A DNA stretch of 64,000 nt from Methanosarcina barkeri 3 (GCF_000970305.1 NZ_CP009517.1:1612001-1676000); one strand, 5' to 3'; shown: positions 19,616-28,891, counted from the first letter of the stretch. Notes: generated by a model from the sequence alone, not told the origin. Made by a program: numbers and translations.

Positions 19616-20036
19616 CCATGTTCTTTTATATGGAACTTTTTTCATTAGTAATCAGTAATTATTCTATGCTATTTTTTACTTGACCTTTTATTTTTTATGT
19701 GATCTTATGCATTTATTACATGACTTTTTATATATTTTTATACAATTTTACGTGATTTTACTGTAATGATTTTTATTATAATATTCTAATAATATTTTAT
19801 ATAATATTTTATTTTCTTTATATATGAGTACAGAAAAAATTAGATGTTAAGGCTTTGCTTGTTTGTTAAGTTTCTTAATTGTTTAACTTTCCATTCTGCA
19901 TTTTTAACTCTCTACTCTGCATTTTTAACTCTTTACTCTGCATTTTTAACTCTCTACTCTGCATTTTTAACTCTTTACTCTGCATTTTTAACTCTCTACT
20001 CTGCATTCTTAACTCTAATTTTCTCCAGCTGCTTAT
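19616..20036. repeat. AT-rich spacer ending in a 21-bp tandem repeat
   Basis: From about 19895 to 20017 there are six copies of TCTGCATTTTTAACTCTCTAC (given as consecutive 21-bp units with T/C variation). The repeat lies about 20 bp beyond the stop codon of the minus-strand gene at 20037. The left part (19616-19890) holds nothing identifiable. Confidence 0.9.
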
Positions 20037-20960
20037 TTAACCCTTTTTCAGGATAAAAGAACGAAACTCCTTTATTTCCCTTATTTTTTCCAGATTTTGT
20101 TCCGTATCAAGCATTCCTGCCGTGTTGATGGATTCAAGCGCAGCTTTTGCGGCAAAGCAGGCTCCTTTGAGGCCCTGCTCCAGAGAAAGCACCCTAATCG
20201 TTTCCAGAGACCATGCTATTTGGACAAGTATGTTTTTCATTCCGTGCCGAGAGACCTCAGTTCCCAGGTTTTCAAGTGCCTCGATTACTGCCTTTACGTA
20301 AGACTCGCTATTTTCCCTTACAGCAGCATTACCCAGATCTTCAAGAGTAACCGCAGCTTCCAGAGTACAGGTTTCTATTGCCTGTTCGGCAGAAGCAATT
20401 CCTATCTCCCCAAGGTAATCGATAGCAGTAATTCCAGCCTTATAAAAGCCTTTTTCTATGGATAACATAGATACCTGCATAAGGTAAACCTCAGAAAGGC
20501 TGACCAGCGTTTCCATTTTAATTCTTGAAAAGCTCTTCCCGCAAATTCCAAGTGATTCGGCTGCACTTCTGGCTGCCATTTCCAGGCCTTTTCCTGTAAA
20601 CTCCAGGGCAAGACTCCCGACAATGGATAAAGTCTTTATAGCAATCTGGACCCTTTTTTGACCGGCAGCCTCAAGAGCTATATCTCCAAGAATACGACCT
20701 GAAACTGAGCATGCCTGCTCCATTTTCATCTCGGCAGATACTCTCGCTATATCCCCTATAGAAATGATTAGTGCTTTTATATCTAACTCATTCTCAGCAT
20801 CGGCTTCAAGGGGGATTAACTGGAGTGCAAAGCCCTTAAGTTTGTCAACAGCTTCTACTGTTCCTTTCAGGTCCCCACTATATGCTTTTTTGAATCCTTC
20901 CTCAATAGTCCTGACTTCATCCAGATCGTTTACATTAACTGACGATATACCATACCCCAC
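20037..20960 (-). CDS. All-helical protein of unknown function
   Basis: 307 residues, GTG start; a stop lies 13 codons upstream, so no longer form is likely. The protein is a string of amphipathic helices with loosely repeated A-x-x-x-L-x-x-I/L-G motifs roughly every 40 residues (SIGDIARVSAEM, RILGDIALEAAG, YLGEIGIASAEQ, TLEDLGNAAVRE), suggesting an alpha-solenoid of HEAT or TPR-like type. No signal peptide or membrane segment. No family is recognised. It stands alone, with a tandem repeat after its stop. Confidence 0.7.
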   Translation of the reverse strand: MGYGISSVNVNDLDEVRTIEEGFKKAYSGDLKGTVEAVDKLKGFALQLIPLEADAENELDIKALIISIGDIARVSAEMKMEQACSVSGRILGDIALEAAGQKRVQIAIKTLSIVGSLALEFTGKGLEMAARSAAESLGICGKSFSRIKMETLVSLSEVYLMQVSMLSIEKGFYKAGITAIDYLGEIGIASAEQAIETCTLEAAVTLEDLGNAAVRENSESYVKAVIEALENLGTEVSRHGMKNILVQIAWSLETIRVLSLEQGLKGACFAAKAALESINTAGMLDTEQNLEKIREIKEFRSFILKKG

Positions 20961-21502
20961 AATAGTCTTTGTAAGTCCTATTGTTCTTACATCAGATTAG
21001 TTTTCCTATCGAAAGCGACTTTTGACTTGCTCTTCAACTCTACAACCTTTAGAACCAGTGTTTAATGAAAAACGGATAAGTATCACCTTTTAATTGTTTA
21101 ACATAAGTAAATTTCACATATTTATGGAGAAGTTAAGAATTAAACCAGGTCAAAAAAACAAGCTCAAAAGGCACATTTATTTTCACAACTGTTTAACAAA
21201 GTTATTACATGACAGAGTTATTACATGACAAATTGACACGTGACAAAATCGACGTATGACAAAATTGACACATACTTTTCTAGTTGGAAAATTCTCCCTT
21301 AAATTTGAAGATGAAACTAATATAAGTATAATGCAGGCTACTAAAGCATAAAGTTTATATATTAATGTACATTATTATGCCTTATAGTACGAAGTTGTGT
21401 AATAGAATTACCACGTTCAATTGAATTGTCGAGTTTATAATCACAGTAATTCAGATTACGGGAGAATTTCCCGAAGAGTATTTACAGGTTGTGTGGTTTT
21501 TA
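20961..21502. other. Divergent intergenic region before the ECF operon
   Basis: Contains degenerate repeats of ATTACATGACA/TGACAAAATTGACAC type (about 21190-21275). TTTATATATTAATG at about 21352 is a good TATA box for the operon, leaving a leader of about 120 nt. No recognisable riboswitch. Confidence 0.5.
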
Positions 21503-22027
21503 ATGAAATCTCAGGATATTGCCATTGTTGGAATTTTGCTTGCAGTCGGCGCAATAGTGCGCTATTTATCCCTTATAATTCCGGGTCCTATCGTTTCAAA
21601 TCTTGTAATAGCGTTTTACTGCCTTGCCATAATCCTTGTAATGCCCACATTTACGGAAGTAATAGGTATAGGGATTGTAGCAGGCATAGTGTGCGCATTT
21701 CTCAGTCATTCGATATTTCCGCCTGCAAACCTTATCAGTGAGCCTGTGGGTGCCATTGCCTGCCTTGTCACGTACACAAGTCTCAGGAATAAGTTTTCAT
21801 TTTCTCCCGTGCCTTCAACGCTGGTAGGAACTCTGATCAGCGGATCAACATTTGTAATCGTTGCAATGATTATGATTGCTCCTGCGATACTTTCCAAGTT
21901 CGCAACCATGGGAGCTTTTGTAGCTGCTACGGTCCCGATAGTAATAGGGACCGCAATCGTCAATGCAATCATTGTGCAGATACTTTACCTGCCTGCCTCA
22001 AGGGTGCTTGCCCGGGGGAAAGCATGA
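21503..22027 (+). CDS. ECF transporter substrate-binding (S) component
   Basis: 174 residues from the ATG at 21503; an upstream GTG at 21491 is possible. Five to six membrane segments fill the protein, starting IAIVGILLAVGAIVRYL; the early A-V-G-A-x-x-R and the small-residue first helix are typical of ECF S components, which bind a vitamin or metal-like substrate and dock on the shared energising module. The substrate cannot be read from the sequence. The stop overlaps the next start (ATGA), so the gene is translationally coupled to the ATPase. Confidence 0.75.
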   Translation: MKSQDIAIVGILLAVGAIVRYLSLIIPGPIVSNLVIAFYCLAIILVMPTFTEVIGIGIVAGIVCAFLSHSIFPPANLISEPVGAIACLVTYTSLRNKFSFSPVPSTLVGTLISGSTFVIVAMIMIAPAILSKFATMGAFVAATVPIVIGTAIVNAIIVQILYLPASRVLARGKA

Positions 22028-23529
22028 TCGAATTGAAAGATTTTTCATACACCTACGGAACAGCTGAAAACCCTGTCCTGAAAAAAATTAACCTTGAGGT
22101 CCGACAGGGAGAACTGCTTCTGGTTACCGGGCACAGTGCAGCCGGAAAGACAACACTGGCTCTTGCTATGGCAGGCGTCCTGCACCATGAAATAGAGGGC
22201 AAGACCGAAGGAGAAATCATTTTCAAAGACCGAAACATAAAAAGTTTTAACGGCATGAAGGAACTGAGCCGACATATCGGGATGGTTTTTGATGATGCGG
22301 AATCACAGCTTATCTTCACAAGTGTCGAAGAGGAAATCCATTCCGGGCTTGAAAACCGGAGTTATTCCAAAAAAGAACTGAGACACAGGCTGGAAGAAGT
22401 AATGGAACTCTGCGAAATCAGCCATCTTAGAAACCGGGCCCCACATGCTCTTTCCGGAGGGCAGAAGCAAAAAGTTGCACTTGCAGCAACCCTTGCCCTC
22501 GATACCGAAGTCCTTATCCTTGACGAAGCTACAGCCGAACTGGATACAAAGGCCGTAAGAAGAATCTTTTCAATCTTGAAACGGCTGAAAGAGTCCGGAA
22601 AGACTATCATAATCATAGACCACAACATAGACGATTTCCTCGAAATCGGGGATAGGGTTGTGCTGCTTGAAAAGGGCAAAATAAAAGCTATAAAAAGTCC
22701 GACTGATTTTTCAGCGTCTTCTCTTGCAGCATCTTCTCTCTCTTCAGAACAGGAAATTTCTGAAACTAGCAGACAAAATCTTTATATGCCTCAGAATAAG
22801 GTTAAGGAAAGACAGCCCATTATTTCCGTAAAAAATCTCACACAGCGTTACGGAGAAGTCCTGGCACTCGACAGCATAGACCTGGAGATTTATCTTGGAG
22901 AGCTCGTTGCTGTGCTGGGCGAGAATGGTTCAGGCAAAACAACCCTTGTCAAACACTTCAATGGACTTTTACGCCCTTATTACGGAAGCGTAATTATAAA
23001 AGGCCTCGAAACTTCAAAAACTCCTGTAAACGAGCTTGTCAAACACACCGGCCTGGTCTTTCAGAACCCTGACAATATGCTTTTTGAAGATACCGTCGAA
23101 GCAGAAATTGCTTTCGGATTAAATAATATAAATATAGAAGGGCTTGAAGCTGAAAAAGCAATATCCGATTCCCTTGAACTTGTAAATCTTGAGGAAAAAC
23201 TGAGAGTTTTTCCTCGAAACCTGAGCAGGGGAGAAAGGCAGAGGCTGGCAGTTGCCTGCGTAATTGCCATGAAGCCCGAACTTATCGTGCTCGATGAACC
23301 TACAACAGGTCTGGACGCCGAAGAATCGGACAATATGATGCACCTTATACGAAAGCTTCAGCAGGAAGGGCACACAATAGTCATGGTAACCCATAACATG
23401 CAAATAGTAAAAGACCATGCTGAGAGGGTTATTCGCATGGCTGACGGAAAAATAATCGAAGATACCAGAAAGGAAACTGCAGATAGCGAGCAGGTGAACA
23501 GAGGACATATTGGAGGCATTTGTGCATGA
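22024..23529 (+). CDS. ECF transporter ATPase, two ABC domains fused (EcfA-A')
   Basis: 501 residues with two complete ABC cassettes. Domain 1: Walker A GHSAAGKTT, signature ALSGGQKQK, Walker B LILDEATAELD. Domain 2 (from about 262): Walker A GENGSGKTT, signature LSRGERQR, Walker B LIVLDEPTTGLD, H-loop VTHN. Most bacteria encode EcfA1 and EcfA2 separately; the fused form is common in methanogens. Both sites keep the catalytic Glu. A Ser-rich linker (SSLAASSLSSEQE) joins the halves. The ATG overlaps the S-component stop and the stop overlaps the EcfT start. Confidence 0.93.
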   Translation: MIELKDFSYTYGTAENPVLKKINLEVRQGELLLVTGHSAAGKTTLALAMAGVLHHEIEGKTEGEIIFKDRNIKSFNGMKELSRHIGMVFDDAESQLIFTSVEEEIHSGLENRSYSKKELRHRLEEVMELCEISHLRNRAPHALSGGQKQKVALAATLALDTEVLILDEATAELDTKAVRRIFSILKRLKESGKTIIIIDHNIDDFLEIGDRVVLLEKGKIKAIKSPTDFSASSLAASSLSSEQEISETSRQNLYMPQNKVKERQPIISVKNLTQRYGEVLALDSIDLEIYLGELVAVLGENGSGKTTLVKHFNGLLRPYYGSVIIKGLETSKTPVNELVKHTGLVFQNPDNMLFEDTVEAEIAFGLNNINIEGLEAEKAISDSLELVNLEEKLRVFPRNLSRGERQRLAVACVIAMKPELIVLDEPTTGLDAEESDNMMHLIRKLQQEGHTIVMVTHNMQIVKDHAERVIRMADGKIIEDTRKETADSEQVNRGHIGGICA

Positions 23530-24311
23530 AGGAGATTATGCAGTATATTAATAGTGACAGCTTTTTACACAGCATGAACCCACTCTCCAAAATTGTAGCT
23601 GTTGCAGGAATTATAGTTCTGAGCGTTTTTACAACGAGTTCCATAGTCCTGGCGCTTATGGTACTTGGAATCTTTCTGGTATCCCTCAAAGCCGGACTCC
23701 ATCACGAACTTATCAGACAGCTCAAACTTCTTGTTTTCCTGAGTTTGAGCCTGATCCTGCTAACAGTTTTTACCATGAAAAGTGGAGTAACCCTGGGATT
23801 TCTTATCCCTGCAGGAACTCTTACTGCCAAGGGGATCTTTCCAGTTACTACCGGAGCTCTGGATTTTGGAGTGGTTCTTTCCCTTCGATTCTTTGCAATG
23901 CTCTTCGCCTTTCAGCTTCTTGTGGTCACTACAAGGCCCAGTGACCTCATGAAAGCTCTTCTGGAAATCCACATTCCTGTGGATTATGTGCTTATGTTTG
24001 TAATTGCCCTTCGGTTTATCCCGAGCTTGCAGGTCGAAGGCCAGCGCATTCATGAAGCCCAGCTTGCAAGAGGTTACAATCCGGGAAAAGGGCTTCGTGG
24101 AAAGGTAAGGAGTATAAAGCCGCTTCTTGTGCCCCTGGTAGCAAATTCTCTTGGAAGAACCCAGGTCCTTGGCCTGACCATGGATATGAGGGGATACAGA
24201 GACAGACACAGCGTGGACAAGGACCGGCTTGCCTGGAATAGAGTAGACTTTGCAGCCGTAGGCTGTGTGGCTCTCATGGGAATCGGCATAGTACTTACAG
24301 GACTTATATGA
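23526..24311 (+). CDS. ecfT: ECF transporter transmembrane (T) component
   Basis: 261 residues from the ATG at 23526 (GGAGG 9 nt upstream, overlapping the ATPase stop). About five membrane helices, and the family's coupling-helix Ala-Arg-Gly motif in EAQLARGYNPGKG (about 178-190), with a second MDMRGYRDR motif near 220. EcfT links the ATPase dimer to the S component. The gene set and order (S, A-A', T) form a complete dedicated transporter. Confidence 0.93.
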   Translation: MKEIMQYINSDSFLHSMNPLSKIVAVAGIIVLSVFTTSSIVLALMVLGIFLVSLKAGLHHELIRQLKLLVFLSLSLILLTVFTMKSGVTLGFLIPAGTLTAKGIFPVTTGALDFGVVLSLRFFAMLFAFQLLVVTTRPSDLMKALLEIHIPVDYVLMFVIALRFIPSLQVEGQRIHEAQLARGYNPGKGLRGKVRSIKPLLVPLVANSLGRTQVLGLTMDMRGYRDRHSVDKDRLAWNRVDFAAVGCVALMGIGIVLTGLI

Positions 24312-24315
24312 ATTA

Positions 24316-24333
24316 TCCTCCAAAAATGGAGGA
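24316..24333 (+). terminator. Hairpin after the ECF operon
   Basis: TCCTCC/GGAGGA with a 6-nt AAAAAT loop, 5 bp after the ecfT stop. There is no strong T-run. Confidence 0.5.
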
Positions 24334-24912
24334 ACTCAAAATTTTCGGCTTTTCTTTATAATCCTTACCTTGCATTTCGGATTTCGCTCCTTTTAACAGA
24401 AATTCTGCCACTTTTTGTGTAAATACCCAGGGAATTGGCTTATTTACTTTATTTTCAAAAAACTGAACTCGCTAGTTGAAATCACTCATTTAATTGCTAG
24501 AATGTTCACCAGTACAGAGATATTAAGGGGATATTAAGAAAAGTTAAAAAGGATTTTTAATTGACTTTTTATGTCAATATTAATTTAATGTGTTTATAAA
24601 TGAAATTATACGTCCATATAATGAGCAACACTTGTTAGTACACACACAAATAAAAGTGACTCATCAAAGGACTTAAATAGAATAGGACAGTTATTGGTTG
24701 TTTGAAGATTTGAAAAGGTAAAATTGGGGGAAAACTCAAAAGCTGAATTTCAACCGGGAGAAAAACTAGATTGTTTGTACGATTTACCTGGATTAAAAAA
24801 TTATGCTAAAAATTATGCTAAAAATTATGCTAAAAATTATGCTAAAAATTAATCAAAAATAGTTAAATTAAACGTAATTAAATGTCCAAGTTAAGCTAAA
24901 AGTTAGTTAATT
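24334..24912. other. AT-rich intergenic region
   Basis: No gene. Four 12-bp copies of ATTATGCTAAAA occur at about 24795-24850. Possible promoter sequence for the hairpin element to the right. Confidence 0.5.
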
Positions 24913-25000
24913 GATTGAGAGCCCTTTTTGATGACCCTTGAGCTCTCAATCGGTGAAACCCCCTTGAAGAATACTCCCCCATATTCTTCCCATAGTTGCA
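24913..25000. ncRNA. Candidate structured RNA, hairpin element copy 1
   Basis: GATTGAGAGC (24913-24922) pairs with GCTCTCAATC (24942-24951), extendable outward with U-G and A-U pairs. Then comes GGTGAAACCCCC and a second hairpin, GAAGAATA/TATTCTTC, whose loop is CTCCCCCA. Related in sequence and structure to copy 2 at 25038. No coding frame. Strand is assigned only by the C-rich loops, so it is left open. Confidence 0.5.
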
Positions 25001-25034
25001 AGAGACCAGTACAAACATTTAATTGATTGTGGTG

Positions 25035-25105
25035 ATTGATTGAGAGTTCCTTTATGATCCTGAACTCTCAATCGATGAAACCCCTACAGAAAAACTCCCC
25101 ATACG
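25035..25105. ncRNA. Candidate structured RNA, hairpin element copy 2
   Basis: GATTGAGAGTTC (25038-25049) pairs with GAACTCTCAATC (25062-25073), extendable by three more pairs, then GATGAAACCCC and a downstream ACTCCCC. The stem top differs from copy 1, but the pairing is kept. Confidence 0.5.
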
Positions 25106-25366
25106 CTATGCACAAAGGTGTACTATTGCGCTTCTCTTACAACTACATCCTTCTAATGCTGAAATCTTATATATAATAAATTACGTTAAATATTCAATTG
25201 CCCATCGTTTTTGTATTGTCATAAACTTTTTAGCACGGGAATAAATTTAAGTACTCTTCAAAAATACAATCAATATTTAAAATTTGCTGACATCTAATTT
25301 TTTAATAGCTTTGAAATTTCAAAGCGTAAGAATTAACGAATTGAAATTCAATTGAGAAAGAAAATC

Positions 25367-25391
25367 GACCTTAATGGTCGATGAAACAACC
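25367..25391. other. Small hairpin with the same trailing motif as copies 1 and 2
   Basis: ATCGACC/GGTCGAT stem with a 5-nt loop, followed by GAAAC. The hairpin-then-GATGAAAC arrangement resembles the two larger elements, but the evidence is thin. Confidence 0.3.
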
Positions 25392-25440
25392 TGGATAGTA
25401 ATACAACCAGTCAACTTTTTAACATATACTACCGGTAATT

Positions 25441-25700
25441 ATCATGGCAGTTAATAGTTGTTAATAACTATTGATAACTATCAATGGCTGTCAGAATGGC
25501 TGTCAGTAGTTGTTAATAGCTATCAGTAGTTGTTAATAGCTATCAGTAGTTGTTAATAGCTATCAGTAGTTGTTAATAGCTATCAGTAGTTGTTAATAGC
25601 TATCAGTAGTTGTTAATAACTATCAATAGCTATCAATAGTTGTTAACAGCTACCAATAAATATCAATGGATATCAATAATTATCATAACTATCAATAACT
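25441..25700. repeat. 20-bp tandem repeat array
   Basis: Six near-perfect copies of TATCAGTAGTTGTTAATAGC at 25502-25620, grading into degenerate copies on both sides. No spacers, so not a CRISPR. It lies about 150 bp beyond the stop of the acyl-CoA ligase gene. Confidence 0.93.
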
Positions 25701-25703
25701 GTT

Positions 25704-25792
25704 GAGGACTTCGATAAACCTCTGATTTCAACATATTACTTATATACCCTTTATAAGCAACTAGCCAAAAATCTGGGTTTATCGAAGTCCTC
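25704..25792. mobile_element. MITE-like element with 17-bp perfect terminal inverted repeats
   Basis: GAGGACTTCGATAAACC at 25704-25720 is exactly inverted at 25776-25792, with a 55-bp AT-rich core and no coding capacity. It looks like a miniature inverted-repeat transposable element; a long terminator hairpin is the alternative. A partly similar sequence occurs at about 28872-28930. Confidence 0.55.
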
Positions 25793-25847
25793 TGTTATTA
25801 ATAAACTGTTAACTATCAATAGCTACTGACTTTAATAAATCGCTACT

Positions 25848-27488
25848 TTAACCTTGCTTATTAAGAAGTTCCACAGACAGTTCTCTTAACCTGTACTTTT
25901 GAATCTTACCGCTTGCTGTCAGCGGGAATTCGCCTACAATGAATACATGCTTTGGAACCTTATAGCGGGCGATCTTGCTTAAGGCATAATCCCTGATATC
26001 GGCTTCTGTAAGGTCTGCACCTTTCTTGAGAATCACAAAGGCACCTACAATTTCCCCGTATTTTTTGTCAGGGATACCGACAACCTGAACGTCCGTAACT
26101 TCAGGTATGGTGAGCAGGAGTTCCTCAATCTCCCTTGGATAGATGTTTTCTCCTCCCCTGATAATCATGTCCTTAATCCTACCTGTGATCCTGTAATAAC
26201 CGTTTTCGTCACAGGTCCCAAGGTCTCCACTGTGAAGCCAGCCATCTTCATCGATAACTTTTTTCGTTTCTTCAGGCATCTTATAGTAACCTTTCATCAC
26301 ATTATACCCGCGACAACATATCTCTCCTACAGTGTTTGGGGGCAGCGGTTCATTGGTATCGGGATCAACAACCCTGACTTCTACGCCCGGGAAATGCTTA
26401 CCAACAGTTTCGACCCTGAGTTCCAGAGGATCATTCACATCAGTTTGGGTCATACCAGGAGATGCTTCCGTAAGTCCGTAAACACTGGTAATCTGATAGC
26501 AATGCATATCATTTACGACTTTTTTCATGGCTTCTACTGGGCAAGTGGAACCTGCCATAATTCCTGTCCTCAGGGAAGATAGGTCGAACATGTCAAACAT
26601 CGGATGCGTATATTCGGCAATAAACATTGTAGGCACACCGTAAAGAGCCGTACATTTCTCTTTATGTACCGCAGCAAGCACCAGTAGAGGATCAAAAATT
26701 TCGAGCATAACAAGCGTTCCTCTATGGGTCAGAATGGCCATAACTCCGAGCACTATCCCGAAACAGTGAAAAAGTGGCACAGGAAAACAGAGTCTGTCCA
26801 CATAGGTGAACTTCTGCCGATCTCCAATAGAAAGCCCGTTATTTAAGATATTTTTATGAGTCAGCATGACTCCTTTAGGAAAACCTGTCGTTCCTGATGT
26901 ATATTGCATATTGACAACATCGTCACAGTCAACACTGGCCATAATCTCGCGGAGCTCGTTATCAGGGTAATGGCTGCCAAGAAGCATGAGCTCGTTTGTA
27001 TTGTACATACCCCGGTGCTTTTCCTGTCCTACGTAAATTATACTCTTAAGATAGGGAAAGTTTTTGCTTTTCAGTCTTCCTCTCTCAGAGGTTTTGAGCT
27101 CAGGGACAAGTTCATTTATTATTTCAATATAATCAACGTCTCTGTAGCTATCAATCATAGCCAGGGCTTTCATATCGGACTGTTTTAATACGTATTCGAC
27201 CTCATGGCTCTTGTAGGCAGTATTCACAGTAACAAGCACTGCCCCGATCTTTGCTGTGGCAAACATGAAGGTAAGCCAGTCAGGGACGTTTTTTGCCCAG
27301 ATTCCTACATGGTCTCCTTTTGTTATGCCTATAGCTAGCAGCCCTTTTGCAAGGTTATTGACCCTTTCGTTGAACTGCCCATAAGTAAAACGAAGGTTGC
27401 GGTCAGGATAAACAATAAACTCGTGGTCAGGGTCTACAGCCACCTGTTTTTCAAAGTAGTTTCCGAGGGACTCTTCTATAAGATGCAT
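25848..27488 (-). CDS. AMP-forming acyl-CoA synthetase
   Basis: 546 residues. ANL-superfamily motifs: the P-loop [18 protein letters not shown] (about 195-212), [10 protein letters not shown] (A4/A5 region), GWLHSGDLG with the conserved Asp (about 420-428), [15 protein letters not shown] hinge (A8), and the catalytic Lys in [11 protein letters not shown] near residue 532. It activates a carboxylic acid to acyl-AMP and then acyl-CoA; length and motifs fit medium-chain or branched acyl-CoA synthetases known in Methanosarcina, but chain length is not evident. It is the last of three minus-strand genes (regulator, thioesterase, ligase), so likely part of an acyl-CoA module. Confidence 0.9.
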   Translation of the reverse strand: MHLIEESLGNYFEKQVAVDPDHEFIVYPDRNLRFTYGQFNERVNNLAKGLLAIGITKGDHVGIWAKNVPDWLTFMFATAKIGAVLVTVNTAYKSHEVEYVLKQSDMKALAMIDSYRDVDYIEIINELVPELKTSERGRLKSKNFPYLKSIIYVGQEKHRGMYNTNELMLLGSHYPDNELREIMASVDCDDVVNMQYTSGTTGFPKGVMLTHKNILNNGLSIGDRQKFTYVDRLCFPVPLFHCFGIVLGVMAILTHRGTLVMLEIFDPLLVLAAVHKEKCTALYGVPTMFIAEYTHPMFDMFDLSSLRTGIMAGSTCPVEAMKKVVNDMHCYQITSVYGLTEASPGMTQTDVNDPLELRVETVGKHFPGVEVRVVDPDTNEPLPPNTVGEICCRGYNVMKGYYKMPEETKKVIDEDGWLHSGDLGTCDENGYYRITGRIKDMIIRGGENIYPREIEELLLTIPEVTDVQVVGIPDKKYGEIVGAFVILKKGADLTEADIRDYALSKIARYKVPKHVFIVGEFPLTASGKIQKYRLRELSVELLNKQG

Positions 27489-27555
27489 TGTATCAGCCTC
27501 TCATTTGCATTATCATTTTTTTGGAGCTGTCTGCTTGCGAACAGAGATATCCAGT

Positions 27556-27592
27556 ATGCTCCAAAATTATGCTCCAAAATTATGCTCCAAAA
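27556..27592. repeat. 13-bp tandem repeat after the thioesterase stop
   Basis: Three copies of ATGCTCCAAAATT between the ligase start and the thioesterase stop, 30 bp past that stop. Confidence 0.85.
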
Positions 27593-27621
27593 CTCGATTT
27601 GCGGGCAGTCAGTCAAGTAAT

Positions 27622-28065
27622 TCAAGTAGAGCAAGGGGAATCCGTATCCGTTTCAGCATTATTCATCGCAGGAAGCATGTGTGAGGTCAGAATTTCGCGG
27701 ATAGAATCAGGAAGAGGAATTGCTTTCTGGAGTTTGAAGTCGTAATAAACCAGCACTGCCTGACCCTTTACCTTGAGTTCGCCTTCCTGCCATGCTTCGT
27801 GTCCAACAGTAAATGAACTGTTCCCTATCTTTGCAATATAAGTCCTGATTTCCACATCCGACCTGAAGTACATCTGGTGCAGAAAATCAAACTCAGTCCT
27901 GACTAGAATAAGGTGCCATACATCAGGGCTAAGATCAAGGTCCGGTGAAAAAAGCCGGAACACGGAGTTTCTTCCAATTTCGAACCAGACCGGGAGGACA
28001 GTATTATTCACATGCCCAAGCCCGTCTATGTCCCCAAAACGCGGACTAACAATTGTACTGAACAT
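27622..28065 (-). CDS. Hot-dog acyl-CoA thioesterase (YbgC/FadM-like)
   Basis: 147 residues. The N terminus has the 4HBT pattern R-F-G-D-I-D-G-L-G-H-V-N-N (about 9-21) with the catalytic Asp and His-x-Asn, followed by the long hot-dog helix and a five-stranded sheet. It hydrolyses acyl-CoA thioesters. Placed between the XRE-cupin regulator and acyl-CoA synthetase genes, it probably acts on the same acyl groups. The last 15 residues (NNAETDTDSPCST) are not conserved-looking. Confidence 0.88.
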   Translation of the reverse strand: MFSTIVSPRFGDIDGLGHVNNTVLPVWFEIGRNSVFRLFSPDLDLSPDVWHLILVRTEFDFLHQMYFRSDVEIRTYIAKIGNSSFTVGHEAWQEGELKVKGQAVLVYYDFKLQKAIPLPDSIREILTSHMLPAMNNAETDTDSPCST

Positions 28066-28171
28066 TTTGATTCCTTAACTCTCAAGTACTTGTGTTTAAA
28101 TTTCTGAAATCTGGAGTTTCTCCAGCCAGTAAAAATTAAGTGCCCACTCTCTCCTCTGCCTGATTGCGGCT

Positions 28172-28750
28172 TTACAGAGGAGCATAGATTACAGCTAGAA
28201 TTTTTGCGTCCTCTTTCCCTGCTGCATGTACATCATGCGGGATAATAGAGTCATAATAAATGCTGTCTCCGGCGTTTAGCCTATGGACATCCTTTCCATA
28301 GAATATCTCGATTTCCCCGGACAGGACATAAATGAACTCCTCTCCTTCATGAGAAGATGGTTGGTGGCTTTCCTCGGGAGACGGATGAATATCAATGATA
28401 AAAGGCTCCATGTTGCGGTCTGCTTTATCGGAGGCAAGGGAATAAAACTCAAGAGCACTCTTCTTGGGTTTTTCAGTCTTCCCTGAAAAACGGACTACAT
28501 TCTCTGACAGTCCTTCCCTGACAATTACAGGTCCGCTCTGGGGCATATCATCCAGAAAAGTACCAAGCCGGACGCCTAAAGCCCGGGCAATCTTTAAAAG
28601 AGGTGTTAAGGAAGGAACAAGGGCCCCATTTTCTAGCTGCTGGATTGATTCCTCGCTGCTCTGACTGGCTTCAGCCAGTTCTTCAACAGTCATCTCCCTG
28701 GCTTCTCTAAGCTGGCGTATCTTACTACCGACACGGTTCTCTTCTGACAT
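28172..28750 (-). CDS. XRE-family regulator with C-terminal cupin sensor domain
   Basis: 192 residues from the ATG at 28750, which has GAGG 8 nt upstream; a GTG five codons earlier contains that ribosome site and is less likely. Residues about 10-68 form the XRE helix-turn-helix ([20 protein letters not shown]), and about 120-190 a cupin with H-E-G-E-E-F and G-D-S-I-Y-Y-D-S-x-x-P-H metal motifs. This architecture usually controls an adjacent metabolic operon, the ligand binding in the cupin. Repeats of ATAAGCC around its promoter are possible operators. Confidence 0.88.
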   Translation of the reverse strand: MSEENRVGSKIRQLREAREMTVEELAEASQSSEESIQQLENGALVPSLTPLLKIARALGVRLGTFLDDMPQSGPVIVREGLSENVVRFSGKTEKPKKSALEFYSLASDKADRNMEPFIIDIHPSPEESHQPSSHEGEEFIYVLSGEIEIFYGKDVHRLNAGDSIYYDSIIPHDVHAAGKEDAKILAVIYAPL

Positions 28751-28792
28751 TTTTAATTTCCTCACAAATTATACGGGTAGCGGACCTGGCAG

Positions 28793-28891
28793 AAAAATAT
28801 AAGCCAGTATCCTTTGATAGCCTCAAAGGCTTATCTCTTTTGCATCCATCTATTATAAAAAAATATCTTTAATGGATACCCTATATAAGCC
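28793..28891 (-). promoter_or_regulatory. Promoter of the acyl-CoA module with ATAAGCC repeats
   Basis: Minus-strand TATA box CTTATATTTTT overlaps ATAAGCC at 28799-28805; the inverted copy GGCTTAT is at 28828-28834 and a third, direct copy at 28885-28891. The spacing suggests binding sites for the divergent-side XRE-cupin protein (inference). Confidence 0.4.

Noticed and set aside
19844-20056. 70-residue frame with LYSAFLT repeats
   Set aside because: It is a translation of the 21-bp non-coding tandem repeat.
24913-25105. Protein-coding or simple terminators for the ECF operon
   Set aside because: They are 600-800 bp from the operon, are duplicated, and have no adjacent gene ends on either strand.
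25441-25700. 20-bp repeats as CRISPR or iterons of an origin
   Set aside because: No spacers, no Orc1/Cdc6 gene nearby, and units decay gradually on both sides like a slippage product.
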